From Isoptericola halotolerans (GTDB lineage: Bacteria; Actinomycetota; Actinomycetes; Actinomycetales; Cellulomonadaceae): a stretch of DNA of 64,000 nt. Below, in pieces: positions 41,111-48,676 of this stretch; position 1 is the stretch's first letter, and each line of letters starts with the position of its first letter. Below the pieces are notes generated by a model. It ran no database searches. It was not told where the DNA came from and saw nothing but the letters and a program-made list of their open reading frames with translations. Position numbers and translations under genes: made by a program. The stretch covers positions 682,001 through 746,000 of the forward strand of contig NZ_JABEZU010000001.1 of assembly GCF_013149785.1 (NCBI RefSeq), read 5' to 3'.

Positions 41111-42484
41111 TCAGGAGAGCCCGCCGAGGGCCCAGCTCATCGGGACCAGCTTCGCCTCCGACTCGGCCAGCTCGGCCTGCGGGTCGGACGCCGCGACGAT
41201 GCCGCAGCCGGCGAAGAGCCGGACGTGCCGGGGGTCCTCGCCGAGCTCGGCGGACCGCAGCGCGATGCCCCACTCGCCGTCGCCGTCGGCCCCCACCCAG
41301 CCGACCGGGCCGGCGTACCGGGAGCGGTCGATGCCCTCGATCTCACGGATGAGGTCGCGGGCCGCCGTCGTCGGGGTGCCGCACACCGCGGCCGAGGGGT
41401 GCAGGGCGGCGGCCAGTGTCAGCGAGCTGGCGTGCGTCGCGGGGTCGAGCACGGCCGTGACGTCGGACGCGAGGTGCATGACGTTGGGCAGGTGCAGCAC
41501 GAAGGGTGCGTCCGGCACGTTCATCGAGGAGCAGAACGGTTCGAGCGCCCGTGCGACGGACCGGACCGCGTACTCGTGCTCCTCGAGATCCTTCGAGGAG
41601 CGGGCGAGCTGGGCGGCGTGCAGCAGCGCGTCGTCGTCGCTCATCCCGGGCTCGCGGCGGATGGTGCCGGCCAGCACCCGGGAGGTGACGAGGCCCTTCT
41701 CGCTGCGCACGAGCAGCTCGGGGGTGGCTCCCACCATCCCGGCGACGGAGAACGTCCAGCAGGAGGCGTACCCCGCGGCGAGGCGGGCCAGCACCCAGCG
41801 CGGGTCGACGGGCCGTTCGGTGGTGGCGAGCACCTCGCGGGCCAGGACGACCTTGTCGAGCTCGCCCGCCTGGATGCGCTCCACGCCCTCGGCGACGACG
41901 GCGGGCCAGTCACGGGCGGCGACCGCACCGTCGGCGAACCTCACCCGGCCGGGGCTCGTCACCGTTTCGCGCACGGTGCGGGCGAGTGCCTCGGACCCCG
42001 GGGCGTCGAGCTGGTCGGCGGGGGAGACGGTCGTCATCCACGACACGTCCCCGCGCCGGCCGACGACCACGCGGGGCACGATGAGCGAGCCCTCCGGCCG
42101 GGCGCCGTCGAAGTGGTCGCCGGCGCCGTCGTCGAACGCGAAGGTACCGAAGGCGACCGGGCCCGTGCCCGGCAGCCGGACCTCGTCGCGCACGACGGCG
42201 CGGTCCAGGGTCGCGCGCCAGGCGGCCTCGGCGTCCGCGAACCGCCCGGGGCCGAAGCTGTCCAGGCGGAGCGCCTCCCCCCAGCCGACGAGACCGTCCC
42301 CGCGACGCACCCAGGTGAGCGGGCGGGTGTCGGGGAGCAGGTCGACCAGTGCGGTGAGGTCGGCGGGCAGCGGGTCGATGCGGGTGGTGCGCACGACGAG
42401 CGGCTGCGGCTCGGGGGCCGGTGCGCGGCTGCCGGTGGACGCGCCCGACGGCGGGACCGGCGCCGGGTGGGGCGTGGCGGACAT
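41111..42484 (-). CDS. menF: Isochorismate synthase
   Basis: Converts chorismate to isochorismate, the entry to menaquinone synthesis. The 457-residue protein has the chorismate-binding fold with KVVLAREV, TFSVAGMVGATPELLVRSEKG, AGTIRRE, SSKDLEEHEYAV, HPSAAVCGTP and the C-terminal LFAGCGIVAASDPQAEL. ATG 42482-42484 follows a leaderless -10 (minus-strand TATCCT, complement of 42492-42497, seven bases upstream). It is apart from menD here, on the opposite strand. A siderophore role is possible for some isochorismate synthases, but no siderophore genes are nearby. Confidence 0.91.
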   Translation of the reverse strand: MSATPHPAPVPPSGASTGSRAPAPEPQPLVVRTTRIDPLPADLTALVDLLPDTRPLTWVRRGDGLVGWGEALRLDSFGPGRFADAEAAWRATLDRAVVRDEVRLPGTGPVAFGTFAFDDGAGDHFDGARPEGSLIVPRVVVGRRGDVSWMTTVSPADQLDAPGSEALARTVRETVTSPGRVRFADGAVAARDWPAVVAEGVERIQAGELDKVVLAREVLATTERPVDPRWVLARLAAGYASCWTFSVAGMVGATPELLVRSEKGLVTSRVLAGTIRREPGMSDDDALLHAAQLARSSKDLEEHEYAVRSVARALEPFCSSMNVPDAPFVLHLPNVMHLASDVTAVLDPATHASSLTLAAALHPSAAVCGTPTTAARDLIREIEGIDRSRYAGPVGWVGADGDGEWGIALRSAELGEDPRHVRLFAGCGIVAASDPQAELAESEAKLVPMSWALGGLS

Positions 42485-42561
42485 CGGCCCCAGGATACGC
42501 CGCGGGTGGCGTCCTGCTCTCGTGCCGGCGGCCGGCCAGGGGGTGCGCACGGCACCACCGC

Positions 42562-43191
42562 TCAGACCGTCCGGTAGACCCGACGCCCCTCGCCCGGGGT
42601 GAAGCCCGCCCGGACGTAGGCGTCGAGCAGGGCGTCGTCACCCGCGGCGGCCACGACGACGTCGCCCGCGGGCAGGTCCTCGACCAGCCGTCGGGCCAGC
42701 AGCACCGCCGAGAGCCTCGTGCCCGGGCGCTGGGCGAGCGCGGCGAGCTGCCAACGCCGTCCGCGCGGTGTCTCGTCGCCCACCGGTGACACGCCGACGG
42801 CGCTGCCCGAGACCGAGATGACCGCCCCTCCGACGAGCACCCACACCACGGGCGCGTAGGCGCTCAGCACCACGGCCAGCACCCCGCCGTCCGGGAAGAC
42901 CAGGGATCCGAGGAACCCGAACAGGGCCGCGAACGGCACCAGCACGAGCACGGCGAGAGCGATCTCCAGCGCGGGCCGCCACCTGGCCAGGACGACCATG
43001 CCGTCGCCGTCGGGCGAGGAGTACACCGACCGCGTCAGCGCGGAGGGCGCCAGCGCGGCGAGACAGCCGACCACGGCGACCACGGCCGCCGGGCGGGAGC
43101 CCGTGAAGGCCCGTGCCATGAGCCACGCGAGCCGGGGGACCTGCCTCATCCGTGTCGGTGACGGCCGTCGGCGGTATGGCTCGGTGTTCAC
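42562..43191 (-). CDS. Membrane protein with C-terminal GNAT-like segment
   Basis: A 209-residue protein with two or three helices in the N-terminal half (AAVVAVVGCLAALAPSAL; ALEIALAVLVLVPFAALFGFLGSLVF; GVLAVVLSAYAPVVWVLVGG) followed by about 75 residues resembling the second half of an acetyltransferase: QRPGTRLSAVLLARRLVED like an acyl-CoA loop and helix, and LLDAYVRAGFTPGEGRRVYR like the closing GNAT strand. The N-terminal GNAT half is missing, so activity is doubtful. The GTG at 43189-43191 is the preferred start. It is 77 bases upstream of menF on the same strand. Confidence 0.75.
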   Translation of the reverse strand: MNTEPYRRRPSPTRMRQVPRLAWLMARAFTGSRPAAVVAVVGCLAALAPSALTRSVYSSPDGDGMVVLARWRPALEIALAVLVLVPFAALFGFLGSLVFPDGGVLAVVLSAYAPVVWVLVGGAVISVSGSAVGVSPVGDETPRGRRWQLAALAQRPGTRLSAVLLARRLVEDLPAGDVVVAAAGDDALLDAYVRAGFTPGEGRRVYRTV

Positions 43192-43343
43192 ACGACCGAT
43201 CCTGGCAGACCGGGCGTGACCGCGGTCGCGGAGGTGCGGATGGCCGGCCGGTGACGCCGCCGTGGACGCTCGGTGGCGCCGTCGTGCCTGGTGACGGGGG
43301 TCCTGCCTGTCGATGAACCTTGCTCGAAGCATCCGACGGCAAT

Positions 43344-43394
43344 GGTGCAAAAGCCGTATATCGCACCTCGACGACGGTCGTTCCGACCTAGGCT
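43344..43394 (+). promoter_or_regulatory. Candidate operator and promoter of the ugp operon
   Basis: GGTGC (43344-43348) and GCACC (43363-43367) form an inverted repeat with a 14-base spacer. TAGGCT at 43389-43394 is a possible -10, with the dyad at or just above its -35 region. The 257-base gap holds no gene; no regulator gene is adjacent. Evidence is pattern only. Confidence 0.35.
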
Positions 43395-43448
43395 CCGAAC
43401 AGCCGAACGGCCGAGCACACCACCCCTTCTGCGAAGCGGATCCCAGTC

Positions 43449-44438
43449 TTGACCACCGTCATCACGCCGGACGCCGACGCCGTCCCCGCAGCCTCCAGGC
43501 CTCCGGGCGACCGGCCACGCCCGCCCGCCCCCCGCCGTCCTGCGACGCGCCGATCGTCGGCGCGCCGCCGCCGTCGTGCTCTGTGGTGGGCGCTGCTGCT
43601 GGCCGGCCCGAACGTCCTGCTGCTGCTCGTCTTCACCTACCGGCCGCTGGTCGAGAGCTTCTACCTGTCGACCCTGCAGTGGAACCTCGGGGCGCCGTCG
43701 GCGCGGTTCGTCGGCCTGGGCAACTACGTCGAGTGGTTCGCCGCCCCGACCACCGGCCGGGTGGTCACGACCACCGTCGTCTTCACGGTCGCCACCGTCG
43801 GAGGTGCCCTGGTGCTCGGGCTCGGGCTCGCCCTGCTGCTGAACCGCCGTCTGGTGGGGCGCACCGTCGCCCGGACGGTGGCCTTCGCCCCGTACGTGCT
43901 GTCCGGCTTCGCCGTCGGCATCCTGTGGCTGTTCATCTTCGACCCGCGCTACGGGCTGCTCCAGGAGCTGTTGGGCCGGGTCGGTCTGTCGTCACCCGCC
44001 TGGTACACCGAGCGCCCCTGGCCGCTGGTCATGGTGATCGTCGTCTACCTGTGGAAGAACCTCGGGTACGTCGCCCTCATCTACCTCGCCGGGCTGCAGT
44101 CCGTCCCGCAGGACCTGCGGGACGCGGCGGCGCTCGACGGCGCCAGCCCTGCCCGGACGCTGCGGTCGGTCGTCCTGCCGCTGCTGACCCCGACGACGTT
44201 CTTCCTGCTGGTGACGATGCTGCTCGCCTCGCTGCAGTCCTTCGACATCATCAAGGCGATGACGCAGGGCGGGCCGCTCGGCTCGACCACGACGCTCATG
44301 TACTCGATCTACGAGGAGGGATTCGTCAACGGCCGGGCGGGATACGCCTCGGCCGTGGCCACGATCCTGTTCGTCTCGCTGCTCGTCGTCACCGCGGTCC
44401 AGCTGCGCTACGTCCAACGGAAGGTCCACTACGCATGA
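43449..44438 (+). CDS. ugpA: ABC transporter permease (UgpA-like)
   Basis: First membrane subunit of a carbohydrate-type importer, 329 residues. It has a basic N-terminal tail, six helices, and the binding-protein-dependent permease EAA loop at AALDGASPARTLRSVVLPLL. The start is TTG (43449-43451), weakly supported by a purine run upstream; no better start exists in frame before the first helix. ATGA overlap with the second permease. The ugp assignment comes from the terminal glycerophosphodiesterase gene and family resemblance; a sugar substrate is possible. Confidence 0.85.
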   Translation: MTTVITPDADAVPAASRPPGDRPRPPAPRRPATRRSSARRRRRALWWALLLAGPNVLLLLVFTYRPLVESFYLSTLQWNLGAPSARFVGLGNYVEWFAAPTTGRVVTTTVVFTVATVGGALVLGLGLALLLNRRLVGRTVARTVAFAPYVLSGFAVGILWLFIFDPRYGLLQELLGRVGLSSPAWYTERPWPLVMVIVVYLWKNLGYVALIYLAGLQSVPQDLRDAAALDGASPARTLRSVVLPLLTPTTFFLLVTMLLASLQSFDIIKAMTQGGPLGSTTTLMYSIYEEGFVNGRAGYASAVATILFVSLLVVTAVQLRYVQRKVHYA

Positions 44439-45319
44439 CCGCGCTCACGAGCCAGTCGCCCGCCGCGCCTCCGGACGCAGCACCCGCGGTCCGTCGCCGC
44501 CGTGGCCGGCCGCAGGTCGGCAGCCACCTCACGATGCTCCTTGCGACCGTCGTGCTCGGTGCGCCCCTGGTCTGGATGGCGCTGGCGAGCCTCAAGACCT
44601 CCGAGGAGCTGTACCGGCGGCCGTTGCAGTGGCTGCCCGGTCAGGTCTCCTTCGACAACTACGCCCAGGCGGCCGCCACCGTCCCCCTGGGTCAGCTGCT
44701 GGCCAACAGCGTCGGGCTGACGGTCGCGGGGGCGGGGCTCAAGGTCCTGCTGGGCCTGTGCTGCGCCTACGCGCTGGTGTTCCTCGACTTCCCCGGCAAG
44801 AAGGTCGTGTTCGGGATCGTCATCGCCACCCTGATGATCCCGCCGCAGATCACGATCATCCCCAACTACACGCTCGTGGCCTCCCTCGGCTGGCTCAACA
44901 CCTACCAGGGGATCCTCGTGCCAGGGCTCGCCAGCGCGTTCGGCACCTTCCTGTTCCGGCAGCACTTCCTCACGCTGCCGCGGTCGATCCTCGAGGCCGC
45001 CGAGCTCGACGGGGCAGGCCACTGGCGCAAGCTGTGGCGGTTCGTGGTGCCGATGTCCGCACCGACGCTGGCCGCCGTCGCGCTCGTCTCGGTGGTCGCC
45101 GAGTGGAACGACTACCTGTGGCCGTTCCTGGTGGTCGACGACCCCGCCAAGATGACGCTGCCGGTCGGGCTGACCCTGCTGCAGAACATCGACGGCATGA
45201 CCAGCTGGGGCGTGCTGCTGGCCGCCACCGTCGTCGTGACCCTGCCGATCCTGCTGGTCTTCCTCGTCCTGCAACGACGGCTCGTCGCCGGGCTGACGGC
45301 CGGAGCCGTCACCGGCTGA
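44435..45319 (+). CDS. ugpE: ABC transporter permease (UgpE-like)
   Basis: Second membrane subunit, 294 residues with six helices and EAA motif EAAELDGAGHWRKLWRFVVPM. Typical MalG/UgpE-type features include the first-helix region VWMALASLKTSEELYRRPLQW and IPPQITIIPNYTL. It overlaps ugpA by four bases. A 90-base gap with a hairpin separates it from the binding-protein gene. Confidence 0.87.
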   Translation: MTALTSQSPAAPPDAAPAVRRRRGRPQVGSHLTMLLATVVLGAPLVWMALASLKTSEELYRRPLQWLPGQVSFDNYAQAAATVPLGQLLANSVGLTVAGAGLKVLLGLCCAYALVFLDFPGKKVVFGIVIATLMIPPQITIIPNYTLVASLGWLNTYQGILVPGLASAFGTFLFRQHFLTLPRSILEAAELDGAGHWRKLWRFVVPMSAPTLAAVALVSVVAEWNDYLWPFLVVDDPAKMTLPVGLTLLQNIDGMTSWGVLLAATVVVTLPILLVFLVLQRRLVAGLTAGAVTG

Positions 45320-45346
45320 CCGGAGACGCCCCCCGATTCCTGCCCG

Positions 45347-45375
45347 CGGTCGCGGTGCAGGCGACCGAGCGCTCG
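45347..45375. promoter_or_regulatory. Intercistronic hairpin between ugpE and ugpB
   Basis: CGGTCGC (45347-45353) and GCGACCG (45361-45367) form a 7-bp stem with a 7-base loop, immediately followed by the palindrome CGAGCGCTCG (45366-45375). Such structures often stabilise or separate a binding-protein message from its permease message; function here is inferred. Confidence 0.45.
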
Positions 45376-45409
45376 TGGCTCGGCCGAACCTCTCACCGAA
45401 GGAGCACCC

Positions 45410-46783
45410 GTGCCACACCCCTCCGCCCGGACCCGTCCTGCCCGGCGTACCCCGTCGCGTGCCCTGACGGCCACCCTCGGCGCCACGACAGCCCTCACCC
45501 TCGCCGCGTGCGCCGGCCCGACCGTCGGGGCGACCTCCGGCGACGACGCGCCCGGCGAGGCCGTGGACTGGGCCCAGGTCCAGCCGGCGACCGAGATCAC
45601 CTTCTGGAGCAACCACCCCGGTCAGTCCCAGGAGGTCGAGCAGGACATCATCGACGCGTTCGAGGCCGAGACGGGCATCGCCGTGCAGCTCGTGACCGCG
45701 GGCGCGAACTACGACGAGGTCGCGCAGCGTTTCCAGGCCGCCTCCCAGACCGACGAGATGCCCGACGCCGTCATCGCCTCCGACGTGTGGTGGTTCCGGT
45801 ACCACCTCAACGACCAGATCATCCCGCTCGACGACGTCCTGGAGCACCTGGACGCCGGTGCGGACGACTTCCAGCCGGCGCTGTACTCCGACTACGAGTA
45901 CGACGGGCAGCACTGGGCGGTGCCCTACGCCCGGTCGACGCCGTTGTTCTACTACAACCGGGACCTGTGGGAGGCGGCCGGCCTGCCCGACCGCGGCCCG
46001 GAGACGTGGGCCGAGCTGGAGGAGTGGAGCACGGACCTGCAGGCAGAGCTCCCCGACGACGGGTCCGCCCTCGGGCTGTCCACCGGACCCTCCTGGGGCG
46101 CCTGGTGGTTCGAGAACATGATCTGGGGGCACGGCGGCGCCTACTCCGACGGGTTCGACCTCACCCTGGACACCCCGGAGTCGATCGCCGGCGGTGAGTT
46201 CCTGGCCGACCTGTTCGGTGACTCGGGGGTGGCGACGCTCTCCTCGGACGACGCGATGGCGGACTTCTCCTCCGGTCTGATCGCCTCGACGATCGGGTCC
46301 ACCGGATCGCTCACGGGAGCCCTGGAGGCCGCCGCGTTCGAGGTCGGCACGGCCTACCTGCCCGACGGGCCGGCCGGGGGCGGCACCCCGACCGGAGGGA
46401 CGGGTGTCGCGGTCTCGGCGTCGTCCACGCCGGAGGAGCAGCTCGCCGCGGCGATGTTCGTCGACTTCCTGACGAACACCGAGAACACGTCGAACTACTC
46501 GCAGAGCACCGGGTACATGCCGGTGCGCACCTCGGCGGTGGAGAGCGAGGCCATGCAGGAGATCTACGAGTCCACGCCGCAGTTCCGCACCGCCGTCGAC
46601 CAGCTCGCCGACAAGGCGCGTCCCCAGGACGACGCCCGCGTGTTCATCCCCGGGGCTGACGCGCTGCTCAACGAAGCGATCGAACGGATCGTCATCGAGG
46701 GCGCGGACCCCGCCGAGGCGTTCGGGTCGGTGGCCCCGCGCATCGAGACGGCGTACACCGAGAACGTGGAGCCCTACCTGTGA
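45410..46783 (+). CDS. ugpB: Extracellular solute-binding protein (UgpB-like lipoprotein)
   Basis: Substrate receptor of the importer, 457 residues. It has a signal with lipobox TLAAC (Cys34), then a family 1 binding fold: [40 protein letters not shown] and late [20 protein letters not shown]. The tryptophan-rich segment [16 protein letters not shown] resembles the UgpB ligand pocket for glycerol-3-phosphate or glycerophosphocholine. GTG 45410 follows AAGGAG. It overlaps the phosphodiesterase gene by four bases. Confidence 0.88.
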   Translation: MPHPSARTRPARRTPSRALTATLGATTALTLAACAGPTVGATSGDDAPGEAVDWAQVQPATEITFWSNHPGQSQEVEQDIIDAFEAETGIAVQLVTAGANYDEVAQRFQAASQTDEMPDAVIASDVWWFRYHLNDQIIPLDDVLEHLDAGADDFQPALYSDYEYDGQHWAVPYARSTPLFYYNRDLWEAAGLPDRGPETWAELEEWSTDLQAELPDDGSALGLSTGPSWGAWWFENMIWGHGGAYSDGFDLTLDTPESIAGGEFLADLFGDSGVATLSSDDAMADFSSGLIASTIGSTGSLTGALEAAAFEVGTAYLPDGPAGGGTPTGGTGVAVSASSTPEEQLAAAMFVDFLTNTENTSNYSQSTGYMPVRTSAVESEAMQEIYESTPQFRTAVDQLADKARPQDDARVFIPGADALLNEAIERIVIEGADPAEAFGSVAPRIETAYTENVEPYL

Positions 46784-47532
46784 CGATGACCGACGTGCTG
46801 CCCCTCGTGGTGGCGCACCGGGGCAACAGCTCCGTGGCCCCCCAGAACACGCTCGCCGCCTTCGAGGCGGCGCTGAGGGTCGGCGTGCACAGCATCGAGC
46901 TGGACCTGCACCTCTCGGCGGACGGCGAGGTGGTGGTGATCCACGACGAGACCGTGGACGCCACCACCTCGGGCAGCGGCGCGGTGCGCGAGCTCGACGT
47001 GGGCGGCGTGCGGGCGCTGGACGCCGGCGCCTGGTTCGCCCCGGCCTTCGCCGGTCAGCGGGTGCCGCTGTTCACCGAGGTGGTCGACCTGGTCGCGGCG
47101 CGCGGCGGGGCCGAGCTCCTCGTCGAGCTCAAGGGCGTCTGGAGCGCTGCCGAGGCGCGGCAGGTGACCGAGGTGCTCGCCGCCGCCGGGCTCACGGGCC
47201 GGGCGGTCGGGCAGAGCTTCTGGCCCGAGACGGTCGCCGCGCTCCGCGAGGCCGACCCGGCCCTGCGGCGCGGCCTGCTGGTCGCGGCCGTCGACGACGG
47301 CCTGCTGGGTCTGTGTGCCGAGCTCGGGGTGACCATGTGCAACCCGGCGGGTCCCGTGCTGCACGACGACCCGACCCTGGTGGAGCGGCTCCACGCCGCC
47401 GGGCTGGAGGTCGCGGTGTGGACGCTCAACGAGCCCGCGCACTGGGCGCTCGCGGTCGCACTGGGTGTCGACCAGATCATCACCGACCGTCCGGACCGCC
47501 TGGCCGGGTGGCTCGCGCACCGAGCGGCGTGA
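46780..47532 (+). CDS. ugpQ: Glycerophosphodiester phosphodiesterase
   Basis: Hydrolyses glycerophosphodiesters to glycerol-3-phosphate and an alcohol. The 250-residue GDPD-family protein has [17 protein letters not shown] with catalytic His13/Arg14, SIELDLHLS (Glu40, Asp42), VIHDETVD (second His about 55), a Lys/Glu pair in LVELKG and the late [12 protein letters not shown]. No signal peptide, so it acts in the cytoplasm on imported substrates. The GTG at 46780 overlaps the ugpB stop; ATG 46786 is an alternative. Its product feeds GlpD. Confidence 0.93.
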   Translation: MTMTDVLPLVVAHRGNSSVAPQNTLAAFEAALRVGVHSIELDLHLSADGEVVVIHDETVDATTSGSGAVRELDVGGVRALDAGAWFAPAFAGQRVPLFTEVVDLVAARGGAELLVELKGVWSAAEARQVTEVLAAAGLTGRAVGQSFWPETVAALREADPALRRGLLVAAVDDGLLGLCAELGVTMCNPAGPVLHDDPTLVERLHAAGLEVAVWTLNEPAHWALAVALGVDQIITDRPDRLAGWLAHRAA

Positions 47533-47539
47533 CGAGCGA

Positions 47540-47576
47540 GGACATGGCCTCGTCGTGGCACGATGAGGCCATGTCC
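47540..47576. promoter_or_regulatory. 37-bp near-perfect palindrome covering the menG start codon
   Basis: Arms 47540-47557 and 47559-47576 pair at 17 of 18 positions around a single central G; the one mismatch is a G/T that would pair as G-U in RNA. The left arm opens GGACATGGCCTC and the right arm closes GAGGCCATGTCC, with the menG ATG (47571-47573) inside it. It lies 7 bases after the ugpQ stop, so it may be a ugp terminator, a menG operator or an RNA hairpin blocking translation. Confidence 0.75.
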
Positions 47577-48266
47577 CGCGCCAGCCTGGAGAAGAACCCT
47601 GCCGAGGTCGCGTCGATGTTCGACGGGATCGCCCGGCGGTACGACCTGACCAACGACGTGATCTCGCTCGGGCAGGACCGCCGGTGGCGGCGTGCCACGG
47701 TCGCGGCGGTCGGCGCACGTCCCGGGGAGAAGGTGCTGGACCTGGCGGCCGGGACGGGCACCTCGAGCGAGCCGTTCGCGGACGCGGGCGCCGTCGTCGT
47801 CCCCTCCGACTTCTCGCTCGGCATGCTGCGCGTGGGCAAGGACCGCAGCGCCGACCTGCCGTTCGTCGCCGGGGACGCCACCCGGCTGCCGTTCGCCGAC
47901 GGGGCGTTCGACGCCGTGACCATCAGCTTCGGGTTGCGCAACGTCGTCGACACGGTCGCGGCGCTGCGCGAGATGCTGCGGGTCGTCCGACCGGGCGGGC
48001 GCGTGGTGATCTGCGAGTTCTCGCACCCCACCTGGATGCCGCTGCGGGCCGCCTACTTCGACGTGTTCCTTCGGGGGCTCCCGTCCGTCGCGGCCGCGGT
48101 CACGCGGGAGAAGGGCTCCTACGAGTACCTCGCGGAGTCGATCCGTGCCTGGCCCGACCAGGAGGCGCTGGGCCGGCTCATGCTGGACGCCGGGTGGGCG
48201 CGGGCGGGCTTCCGCAACCTGTCGGGCGGCATCGTCGCCCTGCACCGGGCGACGCGCCCCGCCTGA
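47571..48266 (+). CDS. menG: Demethylmenaquinone methyltransferase
   Basis: SAM-dependent methyltransferase for the last step of menaquinone synthesis. The 231-residue UbiE/MenG-family protein has [20 protein letters not shown], the SAM loop [12 protein letters not shown], and the second signature [20 protein letters not shown] 47571 gives the standard start; CACGAT six bases upstream could be a leaderless -10. The start lies in the right arm of a long palindrome. It stands apart from menA and is followed by the YtxH-like gene on the other strand. Confidence 0.95.
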   Translation: MSRASLEKNPAEVASMFDGIARRYDLTNDVISLGQDRRWRRATVAAVGARPGEKVLDLAAGTGTSSEPFADAGAVVVPSDFSLGMLRVGKDRSADLPFVAGDATRLPFADGAFDAVTISFGLRNVVDTVAALREMLRVVRPGGRVVICEFSHPTWMPLRAAYFDVFLRGLPSVAAAVTREKGSYEYLAESIRAWPDQEALGRLMLDAGWARAGFRNLSGGIVALHRATRPA

Positions 48267-48285
48267 GCGGCGGGGGCGCGGTGGG

Positions 48286-48444
48286 TCAGCCCTTGGCGAA
48301 CTCGGAGACCTTCTCCTGGACCCGCGGGTCGTTCCAGGTCTCCGTCGCCCAGCCCTTGGCCTGGTCGAGGGTCTCGCGGCCCTTCTCGGTGCCGAGGAAG
48401 TAGCCCAGGGCGGCGCCGAGGACGAGAGCGGTCGTTGCCTTCAT
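48286..48444 (-). CDS. Small YtxH-like membrane-associated protein
   Basis: A 52-residue protein: a short hydrophobic N-terminus (MKATTALVLGAALGYFLGTE) followed by an amphipathic helix with EKGRETLDQAKGWATETWND. This is the YtxH/small stress-protein pattern. ATG 48442-48444 has GGAGG eight bases upstream on the minus strand. It lies between menG (convergent) and the nuo promoter (divergent). Function unknown; related small proteins are stress-induced in other bacteria. Confidence 0.75.
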   Translation of the reverse strand: MKATTALVLGAALGYFLGTEKGRETLDQAKGWATETWNDPRVQEKVSEFAKG

Positions 48445-48551
48445 GATGTGTGCCTCCGAGGTGATGGGTGGCGGGGCCGGGGTGTCCGCGGTGCCGGTCC
48501 GCTGCCCCGACCGTATGACGTGACCAGCCTCGACGCCACCGTCAGCGGCAG

Positions 48552-48567
48552 GGAAGGTATGCCTTCC
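48552..48567. promoter_or_regulatory. 16-bp palindrome above the nuo promoter
   Basis: GGAAGG-TATG-CCTTCC lies about 25 bases upstream of the -10 TAGAGT (48592-48597), at roughly -37 to -52 relative to the expected RNA start. It does not fit the iron-box consensus well. It could be an activator or repressor site; the binding protein is unknown. Confidence 0.4.
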
Positions 48568-48591
48568 TACACATCCGCCGTGGAACGTGAC

Positions 48592-48627
48592 TAGAGTGAC
48601 GACCGAACGTTGTGACTGAGTTCACAA
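48592..48627 (+). promoter_or_regulatory. Promoter of the reductase-nuo operon with Rex operator
   Basis: TAGAGT at 48592-48597 is a good -10. TTGTGA-ctgagt-TCACAA (48610-48627) matches the Rex consensus TTGTGAANNNNTTCACAA at 13 of 14 fixed positions and begins just downstream of the expected RNA start, a position suited to repression. nuo is an established Rex target in Streptomyces. The site also fits the CRP/GlxR consensus TGTGAN6TCACA. Confidence 0.72.
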
Positions 48628-48676
48628 GACGTCCTCGGCAAGGGAGTCGAGGTCTCACTTCGGGAGGAGGCGGGCA

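Noticed and set aside
43449-46783. Firm sugar-transporter assignment for the ABC system
   Set aside because: Permease and receptor families also import sugars, but the overlapping glycerophosphodiesterase gene points to glycerophosphodiesters; I kept ugp names with lowered confidence.
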